A DNA stretch of 64,000 nt from Globisporangium splendens (GCA_006386115.1 VFIW01000089.1:124001-188000), one strand, 5' to 3'. Counted from the stretch's first letter, positions 42,876 to 54,307 are shown. Numbers and translations are program-made. Notes: generated by a model from the sequence alone, not told the origin.

Positions 42876-44057
42876 CTACAGTTCTTCTTTTGCTGCACCG
42901 CTCGCTCGTGTGATCTCCCAGACGTCGATGCGCTCCGACGTGAACCCCGGATGCAACTCACTGGACGGGATCTTGCGCTTGGCCAAATTGTGTTTCTCTA
43001 ATTCGGAAAACAGCAGTTGGTCCGACACGATACTCCGCTTCTGGTACGACATGAGCACTGTCGTCGGCACTTGCGAGGAGCGTAGCAGCACATCGAACGT
43101 CTGCACCAGCGGTGGGATGAGTTCCTCGACCCACACGACGTCCGAGGCGAGCACGAAATCGACGGACCCCACGCTCGTCGGCGGATCGAACCAGTCGAGC
43201 ACTTGCGTCGTGACCTCTCCTATTGCCTCTGTTGCTGCATCAGTACCTTCATCGTCGCCTCCACGACCCACATTCGCCAGCGTTTCTGCAACGTTTCGCT
43301 TCAAGTTCTCCATCGTGTACTCGAGGTCGGTCAAGACCACGTGCTTCGCGCCGAGCAGCGCAACCGAGAGTCCGACGAGGCCAGTTCCAGCGCCAACTTC
43401 GACGATCTGCGCTCCCCTAATGTCTCCAGCCCTTGCATGCTCGAGGTACTTTGCGAGCACAACCGAGCCGTCCCACGTGGTCAGTCCCGTGCCTTTTCCC
43501 GAGTTGCCGACTTCCCCGACAGACACGACGTGGCCGCGGATCGAAAACGTGGTCGAATCAAACAGCTTGGACGGCAGTGCCAAGTGGTTCTGCTGGGTGC
43601 CGCCAGTACGATGGAGGATCACGTTTAAACGAGACCGCTTTGATGAGAGCTGTGTGACGGACTGCAAGTGCACAAACTGATCGTTTCGAGCATCGTAGAT
43701 CTCCACATCAATCTCGAACGGCAACTGCACGCGCGTTGCAGCATCTTCCTCAGTTGCATCTGCTGTGGCCATCGCATCTGCGAGTGCTGTCTGCAGCGTG
43801 TTACGGAACGTGTCCATGTCTGGCGGTGGCTCGACTTTCAGCGTCATGGGCGGCAGCGGCACCGAGCCGGCGTTCTGCACGTCGACTCGCAGCGTTAACG
43901 TCGCTGGTGGAGTGTTGATGGCCATGACGCTTGTCGCTTGCACTGTAATGACGAAGAGGCAGGAAGTGAGCAGTAGAAGATACGCAGGAAACACCAGCGT
44001 GCGTGCTCTGCCAGGGGTGACGAGACGAGCGATACGCTTCGTCGTGCTCGCCTCCAT
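42876..44057 (-). CDS. METTL21/FAM86-like SAM-dependent methyltransferase with N-terminal hydrophobic segment
   Basis: A single-exon gene of 393 aa from ATG 44057. The C-terminal half is a class I methyltransferase of the METTL21-like lysine methyltransferase family: TTWDGSVVLAKYLEH, SAM motif I IVEVGAGTGLVGLS (218-231), the acidic VVLTDLEYT (post-I), and SVDFVLASDVVWVEELIPPLV, followed by VLMSYQKRS. These enzymes methylate lysines on chaperones, elongation factors and other proteins. A hydrophobic helix lies at about residues 19-43 (FPAYLLLLTSCLFVITV), unusual for this mainly cytosolic family. A downstream ATG at 43925 (MAINTPPAT) would remove it. Residues 50-150 hold a beta-rich region of unknown kind. 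Confidence 0.8.
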   Translation of the reverse strand: MEASTTKRIARLVTPGRARTLVFPAYLLLLTSCLFVITVQATSVMAINTPPATLTLRVDVQNAGSVPLPPMTLKVEPPPDMDTFRNTLQTALADAMATADATEEDAATRVQLPFEIDVEIYDARNDQFVHLQSVTQLSSKRSRLNVILHRTGGTQQNHLALPSKLFDSTTFSIRGHVVSVGEVGNSGKGTGLTTWDGSVVLAKYLEHARAGDIRGAQIVEVGAGTGLVGLSVALLGAKHVVLTDLEYTMENLKRNVAETLANVGRGGDDEGTDAATEAIGEVTTQVLDWFDPPTSVGSVDFVLASDVVWVEELIPPLVQTFDVLLRSSQVPTTVLMSYQKRSIVSDQLLFSELEKHNLAKRKIPSSELHPGFTSERIDVWEITRASGAAKEEL

Positions 44058-44360
44058 GAACGATCTGCAAAAAGAGCACTCTTCGACTTGGTCACGGAAT
44101 GATCTGGAAGTCGCTAAGTGCGGCTCGACACAATCAAGAAAGTGCGTTTTTCGGTTTTAAAAGACCATAAATCGTAGGTTCGTATCTGAACTAAGTTCGG
44201 TTTGAAGACAAGTACGCATCGCGGTTTCACTGCAAGGCATTTGAAGTTCGCCTTTCGACAGGGGAAGTTCGTTTCCCGGTTCTAAGAGAGCCGCGGAAGC
44301 TTTGGCTGGAAATGGACTCTCCAGAGTGACAACCATAACCAAACGCAGCAGCAGCACAAG

Positions 44361-46587
44361 ATGGCAGCAGCAGCAGCAGCAGGTACGATCGGCGCTCGTT
44401 TCCATGAGGTTTACGGCGTCTGTGGGTGCATATGCAGCTCCAGAGACATCATTCAGTCTTCTGGGCACATGCCACAGGCACCAGCAGTGTGCTATTCCAC
44501 CTCCAGATACGCTGCGTCATCCAAATCGATCGCTCACCACAGACTGTGTTTTTCTGTCGATTGCAGTCAAAGAATCGGTGGCAGAGTTGCTGCGCACCAA
44601 GTTTTTCCTGCGCGGCAAGCAGGGCATCGAGGCGCTCTGGGGGCTGCCGTCGTCCAGCAAGGAGCAGGGCCAGGTCGAGAAGGATGAGTCCATCGGTGCG
44701 CCGCAGGCTGACCTGATGGAGTTCAGCGCCGACGGCGCCAAGATCGTGCTCGTCAACACGCAGCTGGGCTTCACCGTGCGCAACACTGAAGGGTAAGCGG
44801 GAGACTAACGAATGCGTGTATATGACGCCTACATGTATCCCTCTAATGCCTCGTTTGTTGTGCTTTTTGTGCTGTTAGCTCGGAGGTGGTGGTCGAGGTG
44901 TCCAACCCAGGCATCCAGGCGATCGCGTGGTCCCCGCTTGGCAGCCACTTGCTGACGTGGCAGCGCCCGCAGAAGGAGGCCGAGCAGGGGAACCTCATCG
45001 TGTGGAACGCCACGACCGGCGCCGAAGTCGCGCGCTTCAACCAAAAGTCCTACTCCAGAGACGTAAGTTGTCGCCGCTTTGCCTGGTTGCGTGTGTCGAG
45101 TCCTTGACGAATCCTTTTGGTTGTAGAACTGGCCGTCGATCCAATGGTCGTCGGACGAGACCATCTGCGGCCGTCAAAGCGCCAACGGTGTCGTGCTCTA
45201 CTCGGGAACCAACATCGCGGCCGGCAGCATCGGCCAGATCAACTTGCCGAACACGACCAACTTCAGCGTCGCGCCGGGCAGCGCGCCGTACAAGATTGCG
45301 CTCTTCGTGCCGGAGAAGAAGGGCAAGCCTGCGAGCGTCAAGGTGTACCACTTCCCGGGTCTCGAGACCGTCGTGGCGTCCAAGAGCTTCTACAAGGCGC
45401 AGGAAGTGAACATGAAGTGGTCGCCGAACGGCAGCGCGCTCGTGATTGAGACGCGTACCGACGTGGACACGACGGGCAAGTCGTACTACGGCGAGACGGG
45501 GCTCTTCTTCCTCCAGAGCGACGGTGCGTACGACTGCATCGTGCCATTGACCAAGGAAGGACAGATCCACGACGTGCAGTGGGACCCGACGGGCCGCGGC
45601 TTCGTGGTGCTGGCGGGCTCCATGCCGTGCAATGCGACGCTGTACGACAGCAAGGCGATCCCGATCTTCGAATTTGGCGCTGCGCCGCGCAACCACGTGA
45701 GCTGGAGCCCACACGGCCGCTTCCTGTGTATCGCGGGCTTTGGCAACTTGCGCGGCGACATGGACTTCTGGGAACGCAACAAGCTCAAGAAGATGGGCTC
45801 GGCGAACTCGAACTCGGCCACGACGTTCGCGTGGTCGCCGGACTCGCGCTACTTCTTCACGGCTACGACGTTCCCTCGTCTCCGCGTCGACAACGGCTTC
45901 AAGGTGTTCCGATACGACGGCACGGGTCCGATTTATCAGGAAGACCGCGCCGAGCTGTACGACATGAAGTTCCGCCCCGCGACGCCAGGTTACTACCCAA
46001 ACCGTCCGCAGTCTCCGCGTCGCAAGGGCGAAGAGGCTGCGGTTGCAGTGGCCGCGCCAGCGCCTGCTAAGCCTCAGGCATACCGTCCTCCGAACTCGAC
46101 GGGTGCGCTCGCGGCCATGATGCGCAAGGAAGAGACCGGGTCTAAGAAACTTGATCGCAACAAATACGTGGCTCCGAATCGTGCGTCTTCTACGATCCCA
46201 GGTATGTCTGCAGCGCCTAAGCCGATCCCAGGCATGTCGGCTGCGGCCGCGGCGCCGAAGAAGCCCAGCAAGAGCGCTCGGAAGAAGAAAGCCGTCGAGG
46301 CTGCTGAGGCGCAGAAGGCTGTGCAGGAAGCGCTCGCCAAGGTCAACGGTGGTGCTGCGCCTGCTGCAGTGAGCGTTCCAGCAGCTGCTGCCCCGCCAGC
46401 ACCAGTCGCCGCCGTGCCACTCACGGAGGAGGAAAAGCAGAAGAAGATCAAGGCGCTGGCGAAGAAGCTGAAGCAAATCGACGCGATCAAGGAGAAGCAG
46501 GCCAAGGGTGATACGCTGAACGACGACCAGGTGCAGAAGCTCGGCAGCGAAAAGGCATTGCGGGATGAAATCGCGCAACTCTCGTAG
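44361..46587 (+). CDS. EIF2A: Eukaryotic translation initiation factor 2A
   Basis: Four exons, 44361-44382, 44567-44792, 44879-45062 and 45127-46587, in phase, give 630 aa. The first exon is only 22 bp and encodes a run of six alanines after Met, made by a GCA repeat that could vary in length. The body is the eIF2A nine-bladed beta-propeller, with FAWSPDSRYFFTATTFPRLRVDNG and CNATLYDSKAIPIFEFG. An Ala/Pro/Lys-rich tail ends in a basic coiled coil (LTEEEKQKKIKALAKKLKQI). eIF2A delivers initiator tRNA to some mRNAs without GTP and works at non-AUG or stress-related starts. Family length and landmarks match throughout. Confidence 0.9.
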
Positions 46588-47116
46588 ACTTTGGATTTGT
46601 TGTGTGTGGGATTTGTAGAGCGATCGAATTCGCCATTGACGACGCAGATGTGGACAAAGCAAGCAATGAGCAACGCAGCTACTCGGTTATTTGAGCCTAA
46701 ACTGTAAGCACTAGGGGCAAAGTGCAAGGTGCTGTGAACGTTGTGTTGCTTTGTGCTTTGTTCGCATTACGGACTTGTTCGTCTCTCGCAAGAAATGCTC
46801 TGTTTATGACTTGTACATGCAGTGCATACGGGTATGCCAACATCGTGTCTCGCAGATCATATCGAACGCGTCGCTGATAGTGCAGCTACTGCTTTTTAAC
46901 CTTGGTAAATGAGCCCACGCGGTCTTTCTAGAGCGACTCGACAGCGTTGTGATGACAACAACACAAGACGCTAGCACTTGGACGCCGCCTTTCTAAACAT
47001 GTGCGAAAGTACATGACATTGCAGTGTGCCTCGGACGCACACACTTGCATGAGTGAGCTCGTTGACTACAACCCCAAAGTTACTGCGAAGGACGCGCGTA
47101 ATTTGTTTGCAACAGC
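46588..47116. other. Intergenic, presumed promoter of the second formin
   Basis: About 530 bp of spacer on the plus strand between eIF2A and the downstream formin. Only short frames occur and no regulatory element stands out. Confidence 0.5.
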
Positions 47117-49091
47117 ATGGTGGACATCAGCAAGGTGCAGCAGCAGCTGCTGCAGCAACGCATGGGGATCCAATGCGAGCAGCCCGAGACGACTGATTCA
47201 GCAACTCAATGCAATGAATCTGCTGTCTCCACGAAGCCTTCTTCCTCCTCGCCAGACTCATCGAATCTGCCAACGGACGAGGACATTGCTGCGCATCGCA
47301 AGAAGTACGCCAAGTGGTTCCAGATGCTTCGGTTCGGCATCGCTCGTGAGGTAGTCGAACTCGCCATGCAGCGAGAGCACATTGATCCCGCCGAGCTTGA
47401 CGGACCGCACCACGTTGTCGTCCTCAGTACAACGACAAGCGTCGCTCTTGCGACTTCCAAAGTACAAGACAGCAACCATCACCGCGCACTCGTTGTCGCT
47501 CCGCCAAAGAAGTTGATGCGAAAGCGACTCCATTGGCAGCCCAAAGTCAACATCATCCTTGTCCCTTTGTCAACACCATGCATATGGAAAAGCAGCTCCG
47601 ACACAGTCCAGATCTCGAAGGAAAGCGCCGAGCTAATGGACGCCTTGTTCGAGAAACCCGTAGTCGAGCAACCAGCGAATCAGTGTGAGGTCTCGGATTC
47701 GAAGCTCAGGAAAACCACCAAGTTCATCGCATTAATCGAGTCGAAGAAGGCGCAGAACGTAGCGATTACGCTCGCGCGCGTGCCGCTGAGCTTCCCAGAT
47801 CTTGTCAAAGAGCTCGTGAATATGAACCCGAGCGTGCTCGGCCCGGCGCAGTTGCAGTCGCTTCTTGACATGTGGCCCGATCAGAACGAGTGGAAGGCGA
47901 TTAGCGAGTACACAGGCGACATTGCACGGCTGGGAACGGTATATGCTCACAACTGTGTGCTTTAGACACTTTTGTGTGTTGTTGACAGCGGATCCTTGTA
48001 TTTCGTTGCCAGGCCGAGCAGTTTTTTGTGCACGTGGATCAAGTTCTTCGTTTCCGCGACAAGGTGACGTGTCTGATCTTCAAACAAGAGTTCCCAGCGC
48101 GCGTGTTTGAACTGCGGTACGAGTTCTTGATTGTATGGACTTCCTCTGCTGCTTCTTATATTCTTGGATTTCTGTTTGTTTTACGTGGCTCTAGTGAAGC
48201 GGCGACGCTGTTGATCCGTGGGACGAACCAAGTGTGTTCAAGTGCCGCGCTCCGGCGAGTGTTTCAGTACATCCTGAAGAGCGGCAACCTGCTCAACATT
48301 CGTGCAAGCAGCACCAACGCTGCGAGCACAAATGTGCACGGCTTTGGACTGAGCTCGCTCACAAAACTCGCACAAACCAAAGCGTTTGTCGGTGGCATCA
48401 CGTTTGCGCAGTACCTGGTGCAGTGCATGGAGGTTGGTCTCGTCTTGTTTGCTGGGCGAATGCGAATCGTTACAAGCTAACCAACTTTGGTGTTTCTGTT
48501 CCCAATCTCTAGCGCGATTGTCCCGAGGCGGTACATTTTCCGAAAGAAATCCACTTAATCGCGAGCTGCAACAAAGTGTCGATTCCGAGTCTTCTTGCGG
48601 AGAAAGAGAGTCTAGATGCAGGCTGGAAAGCGCTCGCGCATGAAGCGCAGATCGGACTTGAAGAAGAATCGACTTCAGCAGAATCGGACGCGCTCGCATC
48701 GTCGATCTTGCAGCACTTTGCCTACGAAGTCGAGACCGAGTTGCTCGCGGCTCAGCTTCATCTTAACCAGCTCCTGGAAAGTGTACGTGGCTTGCTCTTG
48801 AACGAGAATTACATCATGGTTCTCTCCTCGTCACGCTTGTTGACTCATCCACTTTGTTTCAAAATGTTGCGCTTGCAGAAAGCGCGGTTTGTCGAGTATT
48901 TTCATGAGCACGATGCTCAGGAGGAGCTGGATGTGCTGCTTGGCCACCTCGCGCAATTCACAGAAGAGTTTGCACTCGAGCACAAGCGAGCACAGGAGAC
49001 GAAGCAACTCATCGTCAACGCCATCGCTGGCATAGACCGTGGCCAGCACCAGAGTGCAACACAAACTCGCGCAGCAACGTCATGCGCATAG
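47117..49091 (+). CDS. Diverged FH2 formin without FH1
   Basis: Five exons in phase, 47117-47938, 48013-48116, 48195-48432, 48513-48782 and 48879-49091, encode 548 aa. Near residues 55-95 is one copy of the motif found three times in the other formin (KYAKWFQMLRFGIAREVVELAMQ... HIDPAEL). The FH2 domain follows at about residues 125-500: LHWQPKVN, KFIALIESKKAQNVAITLARV, then RRVFQYILKSGNLLN, HGFGLSSLTKLAQTKA, and a final helical part. The initial Trp of the FH2 lasso is present (LHW). No polyproline FH1 occurs, and many consensus positions are altered, so actin activity is uncertain. This is the second formin in the window, about 19 kb from the first. Confidence 0.72.
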
Positions 49092-49206
49092 CTCTTCGTG
49101 CTTGTCTGCAACGCCGTTGGTAAGTCAAAGCCCATTTTTAATAAATCGTTTTCTCGATACAATCTCTGAAGACATCGACGCTTGTTCCTCTGTCTTCATT
49201 AAATCA

Positions 49207-51088
49207 TTAACCGCGTGCTTCTGAAGTGGGGTTCACGCTGGACAGAGGGTCATGATCAAGAACGAATTTTGTCCATTGGGCGGATGGCATCGCAGGTGGT
49301 GGAACGAAATGCTACAAGGAATAGACATTAAACAGTGGGAATTAGCTTCTTACCACAATCCACACGATTGAACTCACAAAGCGCACAGCAGAACCCACAT
49401 ACCGGAGGAATGGACGACGCACCAGCGGTGCCTGGCGTAACGAGGTACCGATCCCATGCTCTTCGCACATGGACGAGGGTTTCCATGTTGATTGTCTCAG
49501 GGTCAACGAGATTGTTGCTTGCTTGTACAGTTTCCTTCTTCTTTGTGCTTGAACTCTTCTGGCTAATCATTTGAGGAGTAGGATCTTGAGATTGATCACG
49601 TGGCGTGGGAGCATGCGCATTGTGCTTGTGGCGCTTTGGTGCGCGTTTGAGACACTGTAGCGCCATCTCACGCATGCGCTCGAGTTCCTGACGCTCACTT
49701 TCGTCCATGTTGCCTACGACGAACAATTCATTACACACTGCAAGTTTCATACAATAAAAGAGATCATCAAGCAGAGGAACTCACGCTTTCGCTGCATTTT
49801 CATGTCAACCAGGAGCAACAGCTTCTTGGCATTTTCCCTCGTATTTGTGCGCTCTTGTTGCGTTTCGATCGCAGACTTTTCGACCACCGCGGGTGATGCT
49901 GGCGCTGTTGCACTGTTCTCGACTTCTGAAGCAGGCTGGGGGTGTTGATCTTCACTTTGGTTGGCTTCAGCGTCATTGCTGTTGTTACTGGTACTGAACG
50001 ATGATAACGTTAGACAATCGCAACCATTTTAGCATCTCACACAACTAAACAGCACACAATTAGGAACAAAAAGAAAACGTGCTCTTGCGGTTGCTGAAGC
50101 GCTTTCTGAATCGTTGCGTTCACCTGCTGTCGCTGCTTTGCTTTCTTCCGATATGCCTAAGAGAGAAGTGAGCGATGAGTGAGCTCCATAATCGCTCTTT
50201 CTCCGGCGAAACTGATGCTTTTCATGCATCACCCACACACCTTTTTCTTGTGCACGAGCTTTGCAAAGCGTGTGATCTGCTCCAACTCGTCCCGTGAGCC
50301 ACAAAAGAGATGTTCCGGTCCCATGGCTTCGATCTCGTCACGCAGCGCTGCGCAACGAGCGAGTTTGCGGTCGCGTTGCAGCTTCAGCCGCGATACCTCG
50401 AGGTTGCCAAAGGAAGGCGCTGCGTCGTCGTCGTCATTGACGCCACCATTTGCCTGGTCACTGTCCTTTATGGAGGACGACGCAGCATCTTCCAGGCATG
50501 CAATGCGCTTTTCGAGAGCGATGGCGTCGGACGCAGCTTCCTGCAGCCCAGCGACCAGCACCTGCGCCTTGGCGAATGCGCTGCGGATCCGTCTGCACTC
50601 ACATACACACAGACAGTCGAATGGATTAGACGTGCGCCTGTAAAGCGTTGGAAGATGCCAGCGTCTTACCGTAGCGGTGACTCTGACGTTGCTGTCGACT
50701 GTTGCGTTCCCGTTGGTTGGTGTGGAATGAACTTGCGCTTGAACTCGTCCATCCACTGCGCTTCTAGCGACGCAGCAGACTCCACTGGCTGCTGGTACGG
50801 GGCTGGTGGTAGCGGCGGCGGCCGTGGGATGTGTGGCGGTGGTAGCCGCATGTGTGTCACAGGAGGAAACCCCGTGTATGGAGCATGCATGCACGGCGGC
50901 ATGGCGCGCATGGACTGAGACCACTGCGGCAGCGGTGGCTGCCATAGATAATACGGATTCTGCGGAGCAGGTGGACGAGCATAGGACAGTGGCGTCGGTG
51001 GCCGTGGCATTGGTGGTGGTGGCCACATGGCTGTGCTCTGGCCTGCAGCCGCGCCACTCGCATGCAGATCGTGCGGCAGCAGCGCCAT
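49207..51088 (-). CDS. PDCD7: PDCD7-like U11/U12 snRNP 59K protein
   Basis: Inferred exons: 50670-51088, 50241-50592, about 50124-50156 (or longer), 49785-49993, 49403-49713 and 49207-49311. All junctions agree in phase except exon 3 to 4, which I could not reconcile: the exon 4 start needs phase 2, but the only plausible exon 3 donors give phase 0. A base lost here or a missed mini-exon would explain it. The start MALLPHDLHAS leads into a Pro/Met-rich N-terminus. A coiled coil follows (LEKRIACLEDAA), then the C-terminal signature METLVHVRRAWDRYLVTPGT and a last exon HFVPPPAMPSAQW. PDCD7 is a component of the minor (U12-type) spliceosome; its presence predicts that U12-type introns exist in this organism. 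Confidence 0.72.
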
Positions 51089-51325
51089 CTTCGTCTTCTT
51101 CCTTGTTGGCACAATACCAACACGCAAAGTAGTGGAATGGGTACCGGTCTCTCCCTAATACAAGGTCATGTTCGGGACAAATAGCGAATATGCGAATGAA
51201 ACAAAACACCTGCGCTCCATTGTGCTATTATCACACGTTCATTTCCCAGTAGATGCTATGCAATACAGGTCCACATGCTGGCACACCAGTACGACGATTA
51301 TTTGGATCTTTTTTATTCATCATAA

Positions 51326-51903
51326 TTACTCGACGAGCACGGGTTTCGGCCGCGAGTTGAAGATCACGCGAGTGCGCGCGATGCCGACCACTTCGTACTG
51401 CATTTGCGCGTCTTTTGCTGTCGTATCTGCGTCCAAAGCAGTCAATAAAACGACATAATGAGCGTCATGCATGCGATAAACCATTTGTATCACCAACGCT
51501 CATATACAATGAGCGGCATGACACCATCGACACGCGCGCGGATACACACACAATGAAGGAGACCTAACACGCAACTGAGCGCTCTTGCACACAGCAACAC
51601 GCACAGCATACCCGAATTGCTTTCATTGGTGTCACCCTCACCACCGTTGTCGCTCGCTGCAGCAGAGCGCACTGCGCTCTCTGGGATATCCTTTTGCAGG
51701 ATCGCGAACGGTTTGGGCAGCGCCGTGACTTTCCCCGTGAGGATGTGGTTGCCGATGCGGAGCGTGGGCACGCCGTCCACGTAGCGCAGCGTGCCGATGT
51801 CGACGTCCGTCATGACGCCATTGTCGTCCACCACCAGGTTCCCCTGCAGCTCCACGATCGACCACTCGTTCGACGCGCCGTCCACGCACACAGGCAGCAA
51901 CAT
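51326..51903 (-). CDS. CTF8: Chromosome transmission fidelity protein 8
   Basis: Two exons, 51612-51903 and 51326-51417 (194-bp intron), encode 127 aa. Hallmarks are EWSIVELQGNLV near the start, then RIGNHILTGKVTALPKPFAIL, and a second exon with YEVVGIARTRVIFNSRPKPVL. CTF8 is a small subunit of the Ctf18-RFC clamp loader, with Dcc1, and acts in sister-chromatid cohesion. The match covers the full length. It is on the same strand as PDCD7, whose start lies about 240 bp downstream of this gene's stop. Confidence 0.88.
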
Positions 51904-51995
51904 GGCTGCTGCCGTCCAACTTGCACGACAAAAGAGGCGCCAAAGTGTGTGTGTCTACTGGCACAGTTCGAGTCTCTAAAGAGATCTTGTCTAGA

Positions 51996-52115
51996 GTGGG
52001 ACACACGAAGTAAGCTGTGTTCGTGTGGCCCACACAGATGATAAACTGATGTGGCTTCCATTGTTTTAGGCTTCGATACCTATTTTGGGCATTGACACCT
52101 ATTTTGGGTATTGGC
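51996..52115. repeat. Inverted repeat and 19-bp tandem duplication in a divergent promoter
   Basis: GTGGGACACACGAA (51996-52009) pairs with TTCGTGTGGCCCAC (52020-52033) with one mismatch and a 10-base loop. Nearby, ACCTATTTTGGGnATTGrC is repeated twice at 52078-52096 and 52097-52115. Both lie between the divergent CTF8 and AMP-ligase-like genes. They could be regulatory sites or a small mobile-element scar. Confidence 0.55.
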
Positions 52116-52283
52116 ATCGCCGATTTAGCCAGTGTAGCGTGGCCCACTGTATCTGCGGCTAGCATTCCTGCACCCCCAAAAAACTCGCGACTGGTTTTGT
52201 GGCGAAGAACGCGACCCCCTCGTTGTCGCTCGCTCGATCATCCCGCCTGCCGCCAAGTGCCGCCTGCCTCCATCATCATAATC

Positions 52284-53605
52284 ATGCTCGGATTCATTCG
52301 CTCGTCGGGCCTGACGCGCCTCGCAGCGCCATCCTCGAAGCTCGCGCTCGGTGTGCGCGCGGCCAGCACCGTCGGCGGCGCCCTAGACGAAGCTGTCGAG
52401 CGCCTGCCGCACAAGGAAGCACTCCGCAGCATCAAGCAGGACCTGCGATGGAGTTTCAAGGAGCTCAACGCGATCGTCGACGAGGTCGCCAACGGCTTCC
52501 ACTCGCTCAAGTTCGAGCCAGGCAACGTGCTCGCCGTCTGGCTGCCAAACAACGCTGAGAGTGTGAGTGTCTTGAGCGCATACGTGGATGATATCAAGGA
52601 GGAGAGACTGCAGTGGACGATTGTTGTTGGAGCATGAGCTGATGTTATGCGTTTACTCATGTAGGTGATCACGCAACTCGCTGCCGCCAAGGCTGGCGTC
52701 ACGCTCGCGGTGATTGACCCAAAGGTGTCGAGTGCGGAAGAGCTTGAGTACATCCTCCACGACAGCAAGGCGAGCGGTCTCTTGTTCGAGCCAAAGATCG
52801 CGGGTCGCAACCAGACCGAGATCGTCCAAGGCCTCTTCCCTGAACTCGCCACCTGTACGTTGCCTTGTGCTCGAAATGATGGATCACGTGTGAGGAAATG
52901 GATATGTAATCTGACCCACACTGTTGCTGTGTGTGTGTGTGTGTGTTCATGTAGACCGTGAGAACTTCCGATTGTTCCGCCCAAAGAACTTCCGCAACCT
53001 CCACACCATCATCTCGACGGGCTTTGAGCCTGTCGAGGGCATCGCGCAGTTCCACCAGGTGATGGTGAACACGCCGGAGAAGCACGAAGTGGAGGCCGTG
53101 AAGAAGGTCGTCAACGAAAAGACCCCACTGGCGGTCTCGTACTCGAGTACGTTCTGTGTGTTTGGATATGATATCCTCCTAGTGCTATAGTGCTGTTGCT
53201 GATATCTGCGTGCTACGTGTATTTTCTACAGAGGTGGATGGCCAGAACCCAAAGAAGGGCGAAGTCCTGACCCACGGTGACGTGCTCAAGCGTGCCGCTG
53301 ACTTGGCCAAGACGTGAGTTCCTTACTGCATTCTCATGCAAGTGCGTGATACCATTTGTGTTTTAATGCGACTACAATGTGCCTTTTGCTGCGAACTTTG
53401 TAGCTTAACGTTGTCTGCGAACGACAAGATCCTGATCACAGGCGAAGAGACGACGCTGTCGTTTGCGCCAGTGGCCGCGATCGAGGCGAGCTCCATGGTG
53501 GTGCTCCCGTCGGCCGAGTACGACCACGAGGCCATCCATGCCGCGCAGAAGGTGGAGCCGTGCAACATTGTAGGAAGCGGCGCCGCCAACTTCAAGCGCG
53601 TGTAA
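52284..53605 (+). CDS. Short AMP-dependent synthetase-like protein lacking the nucleotide motif
   Basis: Five in-phase exons, 52284-52562, 52665-52854, 52955-53146, 53232-53313 and 53404-53605, encode 314 aa, far shorter than the usual 500-650 aa. The N-terminus (MLGFIRSSGLTRLAAPSSK) is a likely mitochondrial presequence. The ANL-fold start is clear: SFKELNAIVDEVANGF, GNVLAVWLPN, ITQLAAAKAGVTLAVIDP and LEYILHDSKASGLLFEP. Where catalysts have the phosphate-binding loop YSSGTTGxPK, this protein reads YSKVDGQNPKKGEVLTHGDVL, without Thr-Gly-Thr. The later adenylation motifs are missing and the frame ends with KRV. It looks like a non-catalytic relative of acyl-CoA synthetases; acyl or partner binding is a guess. 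The intron phases and intact frame suggest it is not simply decayed. Confidence 0.72.
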
Positions 53606-54307
53606 ATGAATGCAGAGTACAAAACAGCCTTGGTCCAGATGAGAGAGTGCGCAACAACAGCAGAACACGATCACAGGAATCGATGCAGCATAAGGCTACG
53701 AAACCAAACAAAAAAATGAGTACAAAATGACAGAGAGAGAAAATGCTACTTGAACACGATGGAATTGGAACCGAGTCGACATGCCAAGAAGACTGGGAGA
53801 TTAGACGATCGTTGCGCAATTACTCTATTTGTGCGACGAGGAGGCGGGTGCCGGGTTAAACGCCACGCGGTATACGCAGTGCTGCTGTCACACACTACAT
53901 ACTGGGTTGTATCACTCTCCGCCGTCGTACGCCCTTAGATACCAGCCATCCTCCCCCGCTTCCCATGTGCTTCATCCATAGTCCATCACGAGCTCAGCTC
54001 AGCAGAAAAAGTCATCTGGTTTCTCCTGTATTGCCCAACACAGACTCGCCCCCATTGGCTATAATGTTGTCATCCCCTTCGTTTCATCTCTCTTATTGGC
54101 TATTATTTCGAAAGCATCATCATTTCATCCAATCTTATGGTATCCTGCTATCGACCATCACTCCGGTTTCCTTTTTTATGTCGGCCAAGTTGAATCTTTT
54201 GCTGGGTTTCCCTTCTTCATAAAGAGACACATACAAAGCAGGTCTTGCTTGGAGAAGGCGGCGAACGAACGAACTCTGTTGGTATCTTCACAGGACGAGA
54301 CGCGGAG
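53606..54307. other. Intergenic spacer before the giant gene
   Basis: About 700 bp with only short frames. It holds the AMP-ligase-like gene's 3' end and the giant gene's promoter and leader. No core element could be assigned. Confidence 0.5.

Noticed and set aside
45037..46662. 541-codon minus-strand ORF opposite eIF2A
   Set aside because: Arg/His-rich shadow of the strong eIF2A frame, with no domain of its own.
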